64,000 nt of DNA from Melioribacteraceae bacterium (GCA_030584085.1 CP129490.1:2079511-2143510), one strand, 5' to 3'. Counted from the first letter of the stretch, positions 45,858-55,884 are shown. The notes: generated by a model not told the origin, from the letters alone. Made by a program: numbers and translations.

Positions 45858-46027
45858 ATAATCCCTCAAAAAATTTTGTATCTTTTTTTGTTGTATGTTT
45901 CTGATAGATACGAATTTTTTATATAAATTGTCAAATAAAGTTAAGTCTTTCAAATAGGATTAATGTTCAAAATATCTTTTAATTGCCTATATTTCCCTAT
46001 CTGACAAATGATTTTAATGTAATAAAT

Positions 46028-47491
46028 ATGAATCTACAAAATTATTTCAAAGCTTTTAGATCAAACATAATCGGAATAGACCAAGAATTTACCACTTCTT
46101 ATGGAAAACAAAAACTAATCTACGCCGATTGGATTGCAAGCGGAAGATTGTATAAACCGATTGAAGAAAAGTTAATAAACGATTTTTACCCCAATGTAGG
46201 AAACACACATTCGGAATCTAGTTTTACCGGCACATCCATGACATTAGCTTATCATCATGCAAAAGAAATTATAAAAAAGCATGTCAACGCCGCAGATGAT
46301 GACGTAATAATTACTCAAGGTACCGGTATGACCGGTATGGTAAATAAACTTCAAAGAATTTTAGGTTTACGTGTATGCGAACAACTTGAAACTTATCTCA
46401 ACTTTCCAAAGGAAGACAAACCCGTTGTTTTCATTACACACATGGAACATCATTCCAATCATACTTCTTGGCTGGAAACTATATGTGATGTCGTAATTAT
46501 TGAACCGGATGATAGAAGTTATATTGACTTAAAACATCTTGAAGAACAATTAGAAGTTTATAAAGATAGAAAACTAAAAATCGGTTCATTTACTGCCTCA
46601 TCAAATGTTACCGGTGTGCAAACCAATTACCACAAGATGGCAAAGATAATGCATCAACATGGTGGATTATGTTTTATTGATTTCGCTGCTGCAGCTCCTT
46701 ACGTTGATATGAATATGCATCCTAAAGATCCCGAAGAAAAACTTGATGCAATTTTCTTTTCACCTCATAAATTCTTAGGCGGACCAGGAACTAGCGGAGT
46801 TCTTGTATTCAACTCATCTCTTTACAAAAGAAAAATTCCGGATCATCCAGGAGGTGGAACGGTAGATTGGACTAATCCTTGGGGTGAACATAAATATGTA
46901 AATGATATTGAATTACGCGAAGATGGCGGTACTCCCGGTTTTCTTCAAACTATCAAAACAGCTTTAGCAATTAAACTGAAAGAAGAAATGGGTACTAAAA
47001 ATATTCTCGAACGTGAACATGAGTTACTAAAAATTGCGTTTGAAGAATTTCATAATTTACCGAGTGTCCATATCCTTGCCCCGGAATTTGAAAACAGACT
47101 TGGTGTTATTTCTTTTTATGTTGAAGATATTCACTACAATCTCATGGTAAAACTTCTTAATGACAGATTCGGTATACAAGTTCGCGGTGGATGTTCTTGT
47201 GCCGGAACTTATGGTCACTATTTACTTCACGTTGATCCAACACGTTCAAAAAGAATCACCGACAAAATTAACCATGGTGATCTTTCAGAAAAACCAGGTT
47301 GGGTTCGTTTATCACTTCATCCAACTATGACAAACGATGAATTGTACTTTATTCTCAATGCAATTAAAGAGATAATCGATAATGTTAATACGTGGGAACA
47401 GGATTATACTTATTCTCCCAAAACAAATGAGTACTATCATATCTCAGGTAACAATCAGCACAAAGTAATTGAGAAGTGGTTTGAGATTTAG
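46028..47491 (+). CDS. aminotransferase class V-fold PLP enzyme (cysteine desulfurase-like)
   Basis: 487 residues from the ATG at 46028; an in-frame TTG at 45983 would add 15. Fold type I PLP enzyme: the cofactor Lys lies in FFSPHKFLGGPGTSGVLVF, preceded by CFIDFAAAAPYVDM (Asp contacting the pyridine N) and THMEHHSNHTSWLE. A Cys-rich loop VRGGCSCAGTYGHY stands where NifS-type desulfurases have their active-site Cys, so sulfur transfer is possible, though substrate is open; the length exceeds the usual ~400. No Shine-Dalgarno is obvious. Confidence 0.82.
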   Translation: MNLQNYFKAFRSNIIGIDQEFTTSYGKQKLIYADWIASGRLYKPIEEKLINDFYPNVGNTHSESSFTGTSMTLAYHHAKEIIKKHVNAADDDVIITQGTGMTGMVNKLQRILGLRVCEQLETYLNFPKEDKPVVFITHMEHHSNHTSWLETICDVVIIEPDDRSYIDLKHLEEQLEVYKDRKLKIGSFTASSNVTGVQTNYHKMAKIMHQHGGLCFIDFAAAAPYVDMNMHPKDPEEKLDAIFFSPHKFLGGPGTSGVLVFNSSLYKRKIPDHPGGGTVDWTNPWGEHKYVNDIELREDGGTPGFLQTIKTALAIKLKEEMGTKNILEREHELLKIAFEEFHNLPSVHILAPEFENRLGVISFYVEDIHYNLMVKLLNDRFGIQVRGGCSCAGTYGHYLLHVDPTRSKRITDKINHGDLSEKPGWVRLSLHPTMTNDELYFILNAIKEIIDNVNTWEQDYTYSPKTNEYYHISGNNQHKVIEKWFEI

Positions 47492-47503
47492 GTTTTGAAT
47501 ATG

Positions 47504-47660
47504 GGGCTAAAGCCCAAATGTTTTTGTGGTTTTAGTTGTCCGTCGCTTAAAAGCGACGGCAATAATGAAGAGAGATTTTGATTTTTATTGCCGTCCACTT
47601 CAGTGGACGGCTGAATAGACAAGCTAGAACAAGAGCTTTAACCACATCAAACATTTTATT
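47504..47660. repeat. REPIN-like element: inverted pair of palindromes upstream of trp
   Basis: Contains GGGCTAAAGCCC (47504-47515), CCGTCGCTTAAAAGCGACGG (47540-47559) and GCCGTCCACTTCAGTGGACG plus GC (47590-47611). The second and third face each other with matching outer GGCAATAA / TTATTGCC. The ends are also imperfect inverted repeats: AAATGTTTTTGTGGTTTTAG on the left and its near complement around 47636-47658. The region is otherwise non-coding. Confidence 0.7.
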
Positions 47661-47680
47661 TGATTCGGGAAAATTAGTCC

Positions 47681-47712
47681 TTGACAAAAAAGAGATTAAT
47701 TCTCTATCTTTG
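47681..47712 (+). promoter_or_regulatory. trp operon promoter, TTG-N21-TAnnTTTG type
   Basis: TTGACA at 47681-47686 and TATCTTTG at 47705-47712, with 21 nt between TTG and TA, fit the Bacteroidota -33/-7 consensus. The start of transcription is expected about 4-6 nt after the last G, only a few bases before the leader ATG at 47721. Confidence 0.75.
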
Positions 47713-47720
47713 CAGTCAAC

Positions 47721-47801
47721 ATGATGAAGAACAAAAATAAATATTTCGGTTTTACTTGGGCTTGGTTTTGGTTTAATAAAAGCTGCGGGACTCCTGTGTA
47801 A
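47721..47801 (+). CDS. trpL: trp operon leader peptide
   Basis: A 26-codon ORF (ATG ATG AAG ... GTG TAA). Codons 8-18 encode YFGFTWAWFWF: three Trp, four Phe and one Tyr among eleven residues. It lies between the promoter and an intrinsic terminator ahead of trpE, and the Trp codons form the 5' arm of an alternative RNA pairing. It would sense charged tRNA-Trp, and probably tRNA-Phe, by ribosome stalling. It has a second in-frame ATG immediately after the first and no Shine-Dalgarno. Confidence 0.85.
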   Translation: MMKNKNKYFGFTWAWFWFNKSCGTPV

Positions 47802-47861
47802 AACTGAGCAAATAAAATTTTTAAGAACCCTTCTCAGTCAAGCACTGGGAAGGGTTTTTTT
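47760..47861 (+). promoter_or_regulatory. trp attenuator (segments 1-4)
   Basis: Segment 1 GCTTGGTTTT (47760-47769, inside the Trp codons) pairs over 10 nt, with two wobble pairs, with segment 2 AAAACTGAGC (47800-47809). Segment 2 (ACTGAG) can instead pair with CTCAGT (47833-47838) in segment 3. Segment 3 AACCCTTCTCAGT (47826-47838) pairs with segment 4 ACTGGGAAGGGTT (47844-47856), followed by more T to form the terminator. Confidence 0.85.
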
Positions 47862-47877
47862 ATTATATGGATATTAA

Positions 47878-49359
47878 ATGACAATTGAGGAATTCAAAAT
47901 ACTTGCACTACAACATAATGTAATTCCGGTTTACAAAAGAATCACTGCTGATTTACTTACACCGGTATTAGCTTATATAAAACTGCGTACGTTAAGTGAA
48001 TCATCATTTCTTCTTGAATCTGTTGAAGGTATCGGTAGACTTGCGCGTTATTCTTTCATTGGAAAGAATCCACATCAAATAATTTCAAACGTAGGGAATG
48101 AATTAACTATTACAACCGAAAATAAAATCGAATCGCGTAAAGAAAACATTCTCGATTATTTACAATCTTTGATCAAAAAATATAATTGCACCAAGATTGA
48201 TGATTTGCCCGATTTCAGTGGTGGTATTGTTGGTTATTTTGGTTATGAAAACATTGCATTAATTGAAGACGTTCTGAATTTCACCGGTAAAAAAGACTAC
48301 GATTCACCCGATTCAATATTTGGTATTTATAAAAACATAGTTGCTTTCGATCATTATAAACATCAGATAATTATAATCAGCAATGTATTTGTTGAAGATG
48401 ATTCCAATATCGAACAATTATTTAAAGAAGCTAATCAAGAAATTGATCTCCTTCATAAACAATTATTAAAGACAGTTGAATATTCCGAATCATTCAAAAT
48501 AATAAATGAATCGTACTTTGAAGAAGACAAATCAGATTTCGAAAAATTAGTTACAAAAGCAAAAGAAAACATATACAATGGCGATGTATTTCAAATAGTT
48601 TTATCAAAGAGATTCAACACAGAATTCGAAGGCGACTTACTGAATGTTTACCGTGCACTTAGAATCATCAACCCTTCGCCTTATATGTATTATATGGAAT
48701 TTCCAGAATCGAAAGTCGTAATCGGGACTTCGCCGGAAGATTTGTTAAAAGTAAAAAATAGAACCGCTGAAATATTGCCAATCGCCGGTACACGCAAACG
48801 AGGAAAAACTTTAGAAGAAGATATCGAATTAGAAAAAGATTTACTTTCCGATCCAAAAGAAATTGCAGAACATACAATGCTTGTCGATTTAGCAAGAAAC
48901 GATCTCGGCAGAGTATGTGATTACGGTTCAATAAATATTACAGAAAATATGAAAGTAAACCGATTCTCTCACGTTATGCATATCGTTTCGAGAGTTGCGG
49001 GTAAATTGCAAAAAGATAAAGACTGTATCGATGCACTCAAAGCAAGTTTTCCTGCCGGAACGGTTACCGGTGCACCGAAAATTAGAGCAATGCAATTAAT
49101 TAACGAATACGAAAATTTAATTCGAAATGTTTATGCCGGTGCGGTCGGTTACATTGACTTTAACGGCAATCTAGATTTGTGCATTGCAATACGTACACTC
49201 TTTTCAAAAGGTTCGATAATTTATTGGCAGGCCGGAGCTGGAATTGTAGCCGACAGTATTCCTGAAAATGAATTCTATGAAATTCAAAATAAATCAGCCG
49301 CATTAAAGAAAGCGTTAAAGTTTGCAGAGGACTTGGATGAAGATATTAGTAATAGATAA
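47878..49359 (+). CDS. trpE: anthranilate synthase component I
   Basis: Converts chorismate and ammonia to anthranilate with TrpG. 493 residues. The N-terminal Trp-binding element LLES occurs in SFLLESVEG (about 39-47), so feedback inhibition is expected. The catalytic half has FQIVLSKRF, PSPYMYYMEFPE, IGTSPEDLLKV, PIAGTRKRG, EKDLLSDPKEIAEHTMLVDL in parts, and ASFPAGTVTGAPKIRAM. First structural gene after the attenuator; it overlaps trpG by 23 nt. Confidence 0.97.
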   Translation: MTIEEFKILALQHNVIPVYKRITADLLTPVLAYIKLRTLSESSFLLESVEGIGRLARYSFIGKNPHQIISNVGNELTITTENKIESRKENILDYLQSLIKKYNCTKIDDLPDFSGGIVGYFGYENIALIEDVLNFTGKKDYDSPDSIFGIYKNIVAFDHYKHQIIIISNVFVEDDSNIEQLFKEANQEIDLLHKQLLKTVEYSESFKIINESYFEEDKSDFEKLVTKAKENIYNGDVFQIVLSKRFNTEFEGDLLNVYRALRIINPSPYMYYMEFPESKVVIGTSPEDLLKVKNRTAEILPIAGTRKRGKTLEEDIELEKDLLSDPKEIAEHTMLVDLARNDLGRVCDYGSINITENMKVNRFSHVMHIVSRVAGKLQKDKDCIDALKASFPAGTVTGAPKIRAMQLINEYENLIRNVYAGAVGYIDFNGNLDLCIAIRTLFSKGSIIYWQAGAGIVADSIPENEFYEIQNKSAALKKALKFAEDLDEDISNR

Positions 49360-49903
49360 TTATGATTCGTTTACGTTTAATCTCGTTCAACTTATCGGAA
49401 GTTTTACGAACGATATTATCGTAAAAAGAAACGACAAAACAACGGTTAGTGAGATTCGCAAAATGGATGTTGATAAAATTGTAATCTCCCCCGGTCCCGG
49501 TAAACCGGAAGACTCCAAAATTTCTCTCGATGTAATAAAAGAATTGGGAAAAGAAATTCCAATACTCGGTGTTTGTCTCGGTCATCAAGCAATTGGAATA
49601 ACATTCGGCGGCATAGTAACAAACGCACCTACTTTAATGCACGGCAAAACATCAACAATTATTCACGATAATCAAAGTATTTATAAGAACATTCCGCAAA
49701 ATTTTGAAGCTGGACGTTATCATTCACTCGCAATAAAAAATCATTCACTATCAGATGATATAATAATAACGTCCCATACAAGTGATAATGTAATAATGGG
49801 AATTCGACACAAAGAATACCCGATAGAAGGAATTCAATTTCATCCAGAATCGGTTTTAACTCCACAAGGCTACAATCTAATTAAAAATTGGTTGGAATTA
49901 TGA
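49337..49903 (+). CDS. trpG: anthranilate synthase component II (glutamine amidotransferase)
   Basis: Class I glutaminase supplying ammonia to TrpE. The ATG at 49337 gives MKILVIDNYDSFTFNLVQ, the family N-terminus, with AGAGGA before it; a longer frame to 49322 is less likely. 188 residues. The nucleophile Cys is in GVCLGHQAIG, the oxyanion PGPGKPEDS is clear, and the His-Glu pair lies in GIQFHPESVLT. It overlaps trpE and, by ATGA, trpD. Confidence 0.96.
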   Translation: MKILVIDNYDSFTFNLVQLIGSFTNDIIVKRNDKTTVSEIRKMDVDKIVISPGPGKPEDSKISLDVIKELGKEIPILGVCLGHQAIGITFGGIVTNAPTLMHGKTSTIIHDNQSIYKNIPQNFEAGRYHSLAIKNHSLSDDIIITSHTSDNVIMGIRHKEYPIEGIQFHPESVLTPQGYNLIKNWLEL

Positions 49904-50919
49904 AAGTAGAATTAGAAAAAGTAATTGATGGACACAACTTAACATTCGATGAAGCTTACGAAGTTATGTATTCTATAATGAGCGGCAATGAAAACAATTC
50001 AAAAATTGCTTCTCTTTTAACTGCACTTAAAATAAAAGGTGAAACTTCTGAAGAAGTTGCAGGCTTCGTAAAGGCAATGCGCGAAAAAGTGATTAAGATT
50101 AAATGTGAAAACGAAAGAGTAATCGACGTATGCGGTACAGGCGGAGACGGCTCCGGAACGTTTAATATTTCAACCGCCGTTTCATTTGTTGTTGCCGGTG
50201 CAGGAGTAAGTGTTGCAAAACACGGCAACCGTTCTATTTCAAGTAAAAGCGGTAGTTCGGATGTACTTCACGAACTCGGTGTTGATGTGCAGTTGAATCC
50301 TGAACTTTCCGAAAAAGCTTTGAACGAAATCGGAATTGCATTCTTGTTTGCACCTCTATATCATCCCGCAATGAAACATGTTGCACCGATAAGAAAAGAA
50401 TTAGAGTTCCGCTCAATTTTTAATATACTCGGTCCGCTTACAAATCCAGCCGGAGTTAAGCGCCAGTTAATCGGAACATTCAATGATGATGTTGCCAGAT
50501 TAATGACCGATGCTATCAGATTATTGGAAATGGAAAAAGTTGCATTTCTCTGCACAAGCAATCAATATGATGAAATTACACTTACCGACATAACAAAAGT
50601 TTACGAAGTTAATCGTGACCATTCAATGTATTTCTATTCATTGACGAACGAAAACTTCGGTTATCCGAAAGCAACGCTCGAGCAGCTTCAAGGAGGTTCT
50701 GCAAAAGAAAACGCCGAAATAATTTATAAAGTATTTAGCAGCGAAACTAACGGGGCAGCATATGAAGTAGTAGTTGCAAATGCTGCAATGGCATTGAAAA
50801 CTTCCGGCATGTCGGATGATTTAGCGGAGTGTAAAAATCTTGCTGAAGATTCTATAAAATCCGGAGCTACTTTGAGAAAGTTAAAAGAGTTAAGAGAATT
50901 CGGTGAGAATCACAAATGA
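49900..50919 (+). CDS. trpD: anthranilate phosphoribosyltransferase
   Basis: Joins anthranilate with PRPP. 339 residues from the ATG at 49900, which overlaps the trpG stop; a TTG at 49888 is unlikely. Signature glycine-rich loop VCGTGGDGSGTFNIST, then KHGNRSISSKSGSSDVLHELG and FLFAPLYHPAMKHVAPIRKEL in parts. The stop overlaps trpC (ATGA). Confidence 0.96.
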   Translation: MKVELEKVIDGHNLTFDEAYEVMYSIMSGNENNSKIASLLTALKIKGETSEEVAGFVKAMREKVIKIKCENERVIDVCGTGGDGSGTFNISTAVSFVVAGAGVSVAKHGNRSISSKSGSSDVLHELGVDVQLNPELSEKALNEIGIAFLFAPLYHPAMKHVAPIRKELEFRSIFNILGPLTNPAGVKRQLIGTFNDDVARLMTDAIRLLEMEKVAFLCTSNQYDEITLTDITKVYEVNRDHSMYFYSLTNENFGYPKATLEQLQGGSAKENAEIIYKVFSSETNGAAYEVVVANAAMALKTSGMSDDLAECKNLAEDSIKSGATLRKLKELREFGENHK

Positions 50920-51710
50920 CAATTCTTGATGAAATAGTTGAAGTCAAAAAAGAGGAAGTGAAAAAACTTCGAAGGGAATTTACGCTCTCCCGTTTTTCGG
51001 ATTTTCAATTTTTTGAAAGTGAAACAATGAGTTTGTATAAAAGAATTTCTTCCGACAAAAACCTTTCAATCATTGCAGAAATAAAAAAAGCATCTCCGTC
51101 AAAAGGAATTATTAGAGAATATTTTAATCACACAGATATTGCAAAAATTTATTTTGAAAACGAAGTTTCCGGAATCTCTGTTTTAACAGATAATAACTTT
51201 TTCAAAGGTTCGATAGAATACTTAAACAGCATTGCAAAAATCAAATCTGCTCCCCTTCTCCGTAAAGATTTTATAATTGATGAATATCAAGTGTACGAAG
51301 CAAAAGCAAACGGGGCAGATGTTATTCTTTTAATTTGTGAAATTTTATCCGAAGAACAAGTAAGAGAATTAACACACGCTGCAAACGAATTAAATTTAGA
51401 AGTGCTTCTTGAACTTCACTCGGAAGAACAATTAAATAAAGTTGATTTCGAGATTCATAATATAGTTGGAATAAATAATCGTAATCTCAAAACTTTTGAA
51501 GTTGACATCAATAATTCAATCGACATATGCAAACAAATTCCGAGAAATGTTTGTGTTGTCGCGGAAAGCGGATTTAGTGATAAAACTTCTGTCGACAAAG
51601 TTAAGAATGAGAAAATCGATGCTCTCTTAGTCGGCGAACATTTTATGCGAGCGGAAAATATTTCAGATGAACTAAGAAAATTTAAAGATTGGTGCAATCG
51701 TGAAAGTTAA
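50916..51710 (+). CDS. trpC: indole-3-glycerol phosphate synthase
   Basis: 264-residue TIM barrel closing the indole ring. Catalytic Lys and Glu are in IIAEIKKASPSKG and later LLRKDFIIDEYQ; GINNRNLKTFEVD and VAESGF are also typical. Monofunctional, with trpF separate downstream. It overlaps trpD by 4 nt and trpF by 11 nt. Confidence 0.96.
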   Translation: MTILDEIVEVKKEEVKKLRREFTLSRFSDFQFFESETMSLYKRISSDKNLSIIAEIKKASPSKGIIREYFNHTDIAKIYFENEVSGISVLTDNNFFKGSIEYLNSIAKIKSAPLLRKDFIIDEYQVYEAKANGADVILLICEILSEEQVRELTHAANELNLEVLLELHSEEQLNKVDFEIHNIVGINNRNLKTFEVDINNSIDICKQIPRNVCVVAESGFSDKTSVDKVKNEKIDALLVGEHFMRAENISDELRKFKDWCNRES

Positions 51711-52317
51711 GGTATGCGGAATAACAAATATAGACGATGCAAAAGTTTGCGTTGAGTGCGGAGCGGATGCGCTTGGATTTATTTTTTATAATAAAAGCAA
51801 AAGATACATCGAACCTGATAAAGCAAAACAGATAATTGACAGACTGCCCTTCTTAGTTATGAAAGTTGGTGTGTTCGTTAATGAGAATTTTGAAAAGGTT
51901 GATTCCATTGCAAAAGAAATCGGTTTGAGTGCTGTTCAATTACACGGTGATGAAAATTTGGACCATCGCGAAAAAATAAATTTTCCGGTTATTAAAGCAA
52001 TACGAGTTGATGAAAAATTGAATGAGAATCTAGAAAAATATTCAAACTATACAATTCTTCTTGATTCAAAAGATGAGAAAGAATATGGTGGAACTGGGAA
52101 ACGTTTCAATTGGGAACTTATTCCGGAAAATTATCGGGACAAAATTATTTTAGCCGGCGGAGTTTCGGAAGAAAATATCGACTATATTTTTAACAGAGTT
52201 AAACCACAGGCGGTTGATCTTTCTTCATCGATTGAAAAAGAACTTGGAATTAAAGATCACGAAAAAGTTAAATCATTTTTCTTAAAAATTAATAAACTGA
52301 GGAACCATCAATGTTAG
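51700..52317 (+). CDS. trpF: phosphoribosylanthranilate isomerase
   Basis: 205-residue TIM barrel. It starts at GTG (51700) inside the end of trpC, giving VKVCGITNIDDA with the catalytic Cys, and has LDSKDEKEYGGTGKRFNW with the catalytic Asp, then ILAGGVSEENI. It overlaps the aroF start by 7 nt. Confidence 0.95.
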   Translation: MKVKVCGITNIDDAKVCVECGADALGFIFYNKSKRYIEPDKAKQIIDRLPFLVMKVGVFVNENFEKVDSIAKEIGLSAVQLHGDENLDHREKINFPVIKAIRVDEKLNENLEKYSNYTILLDSKDEKEYGGTGKRFNWELIPENYRDKIILAGGVSEENIDYIFNRVKPQAVDLSSSIEKELGIKDHEKVKSFFLKINKLRNHQC

Positions 52318-53327
52318 TCGTAATGGATTTGAATGCACCGCGTGAGAATATAGAAAAAGTAAAAAAGAAAGTTAAACAATTGAATTGTACACCACACGAA
52401 ATTCCGGGTGCGACAAAACTGGCAATCGGGATTACAGGTCCAACTCACAAATTAAAACAAGAGGATTTCAGCTTGATGCCTTCAGTTGAAGATGTGGTTA
52501 GGGTTTCGAAAAAATACAAGCTCGTCTCTCGAATGATGAAAAGCGAAGATACCATAATTGATTTCGGAGATAAATCGATCGGTGGAAATAAATTACAGAT
52601 TATCGCCGGACCCTGCTCGGTTGAATCACGCGATCAGATTTTTGAAATTGCAGAAATATTGAAAAGTATGGGAATCAACTTTTTGCGTGCCGGTGCTTAT
52701 AAACCCCGTTCAAGTCCCTATTCATTTCAAGGTCTGAAGGAAGAGGGACTTAAATATCTCGAAGAAGTAAAAAAGGAATTTGATTTAAAGATTGTCACGG
52801 AACTCTTAAATCAGCATACGGTTGATGCTGTTGCCGAAGTTGCCGATATAATTCAACTTGGAGCACGAAATATGCAGAACTTTACCTTGCTCGAGGAAGC
52901 CGGTAAGACACAAAAACCGATTCTACTTAAACGCGGTATGTCTGCCACGGTTGAAGATTTGCTGTTGAGCGCTGAGTACATTATCTCACAAGATAATTAT
53001 AATATAATACTATGTGAACGAGGTATAAGAACTTTTGAAACTGCAACACGTAATACACTTGATTTAAATGCAGTTCCCGTTCTTAAAAAAGAAAGTCATC
53101 TTCCCGTTTTTGTAGATCCTTCACACGGTGTCGGTATTTGGGATAAAATTCCGCCGATGGCTTTGGCTTCAATTGCTGCCGGTGCCGACGGACTAATGAT
53201 TGAAGTCCATCAACGTCCGGATGAAGCATTATCGGACGGTTATCAATCGCTTGACCCGAAAAGATTTAAATCATTACTCGAAAAAATAAAAGAACTCGCT
53301 CCGATAGTCGGAAAGGAGCTAGCATAA
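52311..53327 (+). CDS. aroF: 3-deoxy-7-phosphoheptulonate (DAHP) synthase, type I-beta
   Basis: First enzyme of the shikimate pathway, condensing PEP and erythrose-4-phosphate. 338 residues: an N-terminal ferredoxin-like domain of about 70 residues ([15 protein letters not shown], then [12 protein letters not shown]), the kind that mediates feedback by Tyr or Phe in Thermotoga DAHP synthase, then the barrel with [42 protein letters not shown] and FVDPSHGVG. Its place between trpF and trpB puts the pathway entry under trp control. Confidence 0.95.
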   Translation: MLVVMDLNAPRENIEKVKKKVKQLNCTPHEIPGATKLAIGITGPTHKLKQEDFSLMPSVEDVVRVSKKYKLVSRMMKSEDTIIDFGDKSIGGNKLQIIAGPCSVESRDQIFEIAEILKSMGINFLRAGAYKPRSSPYSFQGLKEEGLKYLEEVKKEFDLKIVTELLNQHTVDAVAEVADIIQLGARNMQNFTLLEEAGKTQKPILLKRGMSATVEDLLLSAEYIISQDNYNIILCERGIRTFETATRNTLDLNAVPVLKKESHLPVFVDPSHGVGIWDKIPPMALASIAAGADGLMIEVHQRPDEALSDGYQSLDPKRFKSLLEKIKELAPIVGKELA

Positions 53328-54538
53328 TGAATGAACAAAAATCTAAATATGCTTTTCCAAATGAAAAAGGTAAGTATGGAATTTACGGCGGTAAGTTCGT
53401 TCCGGAAACTTTAATGACGGCTCTTTATGAATTGGAAACCATGTATCATGAGTTGCGAAATGATGATAACTTTTTAAAAGAGTTAAGTGTAATTCAGAGA
53501 GATTACAATGGTCGTCCCACTCCCCTCACATACGCAAAAAGGTTAACCGAACATTTCGGCAGAGGTAAAATATATTTGAAGCGTGAAGACCTTTGCCATA
53601 CCGGAGCTCATAAATTAAATAATGCAATTGGACAAATACTTTTAGCAAAGAAGTTAGGTAAGAAAAGAATAATTGCCGAAACCGGTGCCGGTCAGCACGG
53701 AGTTGCTACTGCTACTGTTTGTGCAAAGTTCGGATTGAAATGTATTGTTTATATGGGTGAAGTTGATGTTGAACGACAGAGTTTAAATGTATTTCGAATG
53801 AAGTTGCTTGGGGCTGAAGTCAGAACAGTTAAATCGGGAAGCCGTACTTTAAAAGATGCAACAAATGAAGCGATTCGTGATTGGGTAACAAATGTTCACG
53901 ATACTCATTACATCATAGGGTCAGTTGTGGGACCGCATCCTTATCCGATGATAGTACGTGACTTTCAATCAATCATTGGTGAAGAAACTAAGCAGCAATT
54001 ACAAGAAAAAGAAAATAAATTACCGACTCACATTCTTGCTTGCGTTGGCGGCGGTTCTAATGCGATCGGAATATTTTATCCTTTTGTAAATGATGATTCG
54101 GTTAAATTAATCGGCGTTGAAGCCGAAGGTTATGGAATTGATTCGGGTAAACACTGTGCCACTTTAACTGTTGGCTCTCAAGGAATTTTCCAAGGGATGC
54201 ATACTTATCTTCTGCAGGATGATAACGGACAGATTTCCGAAGTTCATTCTATTTCAGCCGGATTAGATTATCCCGGTGTCGGTCCGGAACACGCATTACT
54301 AAAAGATATTAAACGTGCAGAGTACTACTCCGTTACGGATGATGAAGCTCTTGAAGGAATTAAACTGCTGACAAAAACTGAGGGAATACTTCCCGCTCTT
54401 GAAACGGCTCACGCAGTCGCTTATTTGAATGAATTGATGCCGAAGACAAAAAAAGATGACATTATTGTGATAAATATTAGCGGACGCGGTGATAAAGATA
54501 TCAATACTATTATGAAAAATATCGGTGAAGAAAAATGA
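53327..54538 (+). CDS. trpB: tryptophan synthase beta chain
   Basis: 403 residues, PLP enzyme joining indole and serine. The PLP Lys is in [14 protein letters not shown]; also [17 protein letters not shown], the phosphate loop [12 protein letters not shown] and GVEAEG. Standard TrpB1 length. The ATG shares 1 nt with the aroF stop and the stop overlaps trpA. Confidence 0.97.
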   Translation: MNEQKSKYAFPNEKGKYGIYGGKFVPETLMTALYELETMYHELRNDDNFLKELSVIQRDYNGRPTPLTYAKRLTEHFGRGKIYLKREDLCHTGAHKLNNAIGQILLAKKLGKKRIIAETGAGQHGVATATVCAKFGLKCIVYMGEVDVERQSLNVFRMKLLGAEVRTVKSGSRTLKDATNEAIRDWVTNVHDTHYIIGSVVGPHPYPMIVRDFQSIIGEETKQQLQEKENKLPTHILACVGGGSNAIGIFYPFVNDDSVKLIGVEAEGYGIDSGKHCATLTVGSQGIFQGMHTYLLQDDNGQISEVHSISAGLDYPGVGPEHALLKDIKRAEYYSVTDDEALEGIKLLTKTEGILPALETAHAVAYLNELMPKTKKDDIIVINISGRGDKDINTIMKNIGEEK

Positions 54539-55317
54539 TAAGAGAAACTATTGAAAAAATTAATGATAATAATCAAAAAGCATTATCAATTTATTTAACA
54601 GCCGGTTATCCCAAAGTCGATTCTTTCGTTGATTTGGTATGCAAAGTTTACGAAGCCGGAGCGGATTTAATCGAACTCGGTATTCCCTTCAGCGATCCGC
54701 TAGCAGATGGACCCGTAATTCAAAAATCTTCTGAAGCAGCATTATCAAACGGTGTATCGATTAGCTCGGTTCTTGAGATGACATCTAAAATAAAAGAAAG
54801 AGTTGATAAACCTCTAATACTCATGGGTTATGCTAATCCAATTCTGCATTACGGAATTGAAAATTTTATTAATGATGCAAAGGAAGCAAAAGTAGATGGA
54901 TTAATAATTCCCGATATTCCTCTTGAAGAATATGAAGATTTCTTCAAAAATAAATTCAAAGATTTTGAGATAATAATGCTAACCACTCCAACTTCATCGG
55001 AAGAAAGAATTAAAAAAATAGATGAATTAAGTACGGGATTCGTTTACTGCGTAAGTGTAACAGGAACAACAGGCGTGCGAAATAATTTCGGTGATGAGGT
55101 AAAACATAATCTCGAGAGAACTTATAATATCATTTCCAAAAATAAGATGATGCTGGGATTTGGAATTTCTTCTCCCCAGAACATAAAAGAATTTAGAGAG
55201 TATACAGATGGATTTATTGTTGGAAGTGCTGTTGTGAAGTCACTTTCTGAAAATGATAATAATTATTCAGAAACATTAGACTTGATCACAAATCTTTCAA
55301 TCGCTTGCAAAAGTTAA
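54535..55317 (+). CDS. trpA: tryptophan synthase alpha chain
   Basis: 260-residue barrel cleaving indole-3-glycerol phosphate. Catalytic Glu in [19 protein letters not shown], Asp in [10 protein letters not shown], and the Gly-rich [10 protein letters not shown] and GFGISSPQN phosphate site. Last gene of the trp operon (E-G-D-C-F-aroF-B-A); no strong terminator is seen downstream. Confidence 0.96.
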   Translation: MIRETIEKINDNNQKALSIYLTAGYPKVDSFVDLVCKVYEAGADLIELGIPFSDPLADGPVIQKSSEAALSNGVSISSVLEMTSKIKERVDKPLILMGYANPILHYGIENFINDAKEAKVDGLIIPDIPLEEYEDFFKNKFKDFEIIMLTTPTSSEERIKKIDELSTGFVYCVSVTGTTGVRNNFGDEVKHNLERTYNIISKNKMMLGFGISSPQNIKEFREYTDGFIVGSAVVKSLSENDNNYSETLDLITNLSIACKS

Positions 55318-55395
55318 TCAAATGAATTATTTATTCATATTCATCATATTATTTTCTAGAGAAATTAACTCAGTTAAAATAGGTTAAATTAGAAC

Positions 55396-55884
55396 ATGAC
55401 AAGAATATTCAGAGAAGGTCCCGTCGGCGCTTTGATGGACGAATATGAACGAGCTGCTAATGAACTAAAATATTTAATAAAAGAAATTGACCAACACGAC
55501 TACATCAAAATTGTCGATAATGAAACTACCGATCCCGACTGTAAATCAATTCAGACAATCATGAATCATGTAGTTAGATCGGGATATGCATATGCAAACT
55601 ATATTAGAAAGAAGTTCGGAGAATCTTTAACTGAACGTAAAGATATTTATGAAGTAAGTACACCTTCCTCAGCTTGTGATGAAATTGATCATATGATGAA
55701 TTATACTACCGACACTCTAATAAACAAAATAGAATTTACTTTTGAAGAGATGGCAAGTATTAAAATTAATTCGAACTGGGGACAGGAATACGATCTTGAA
55801 CAACTGCTTGAACATGCTATTGTTCATATTCTCAGACATCGAAGACAAATTGAAAAGTTTTTAGCAATGATACGGACCAAATAA
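55396..55884 (+). CDS. DinB-family protein
   Basis: 162 residues, all-helical. The layout fits the DinB/YfiT four-helix fold: TIMNHVVRSGYAYANYIRK with a His in the second helix, and a C-terminal LEQLLEHAIVHILRHRRQIEKF with a HxxxH-like arrangement for metal. DinB proteins are thiol-dependent or metal-dependent transferases in some bacteria, with most members uncharacterised. It follows trpA by 78 nt and may be read through. Confidence 0.78.
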   Translation: MTRIFREGPVGALMDEYERAANELKYLIKEIDQHDYIKIVDNETTDPDCKSIQTIMNHVVRSGYAYANYIRKKFGESLTERKDIYEVSTPSSACDEIDHMMNYTTDTLINKIEFTFEEMASIKINSNWGQEYDLEQLLEHAIVHILRHRRQIEKFLAMIRTK

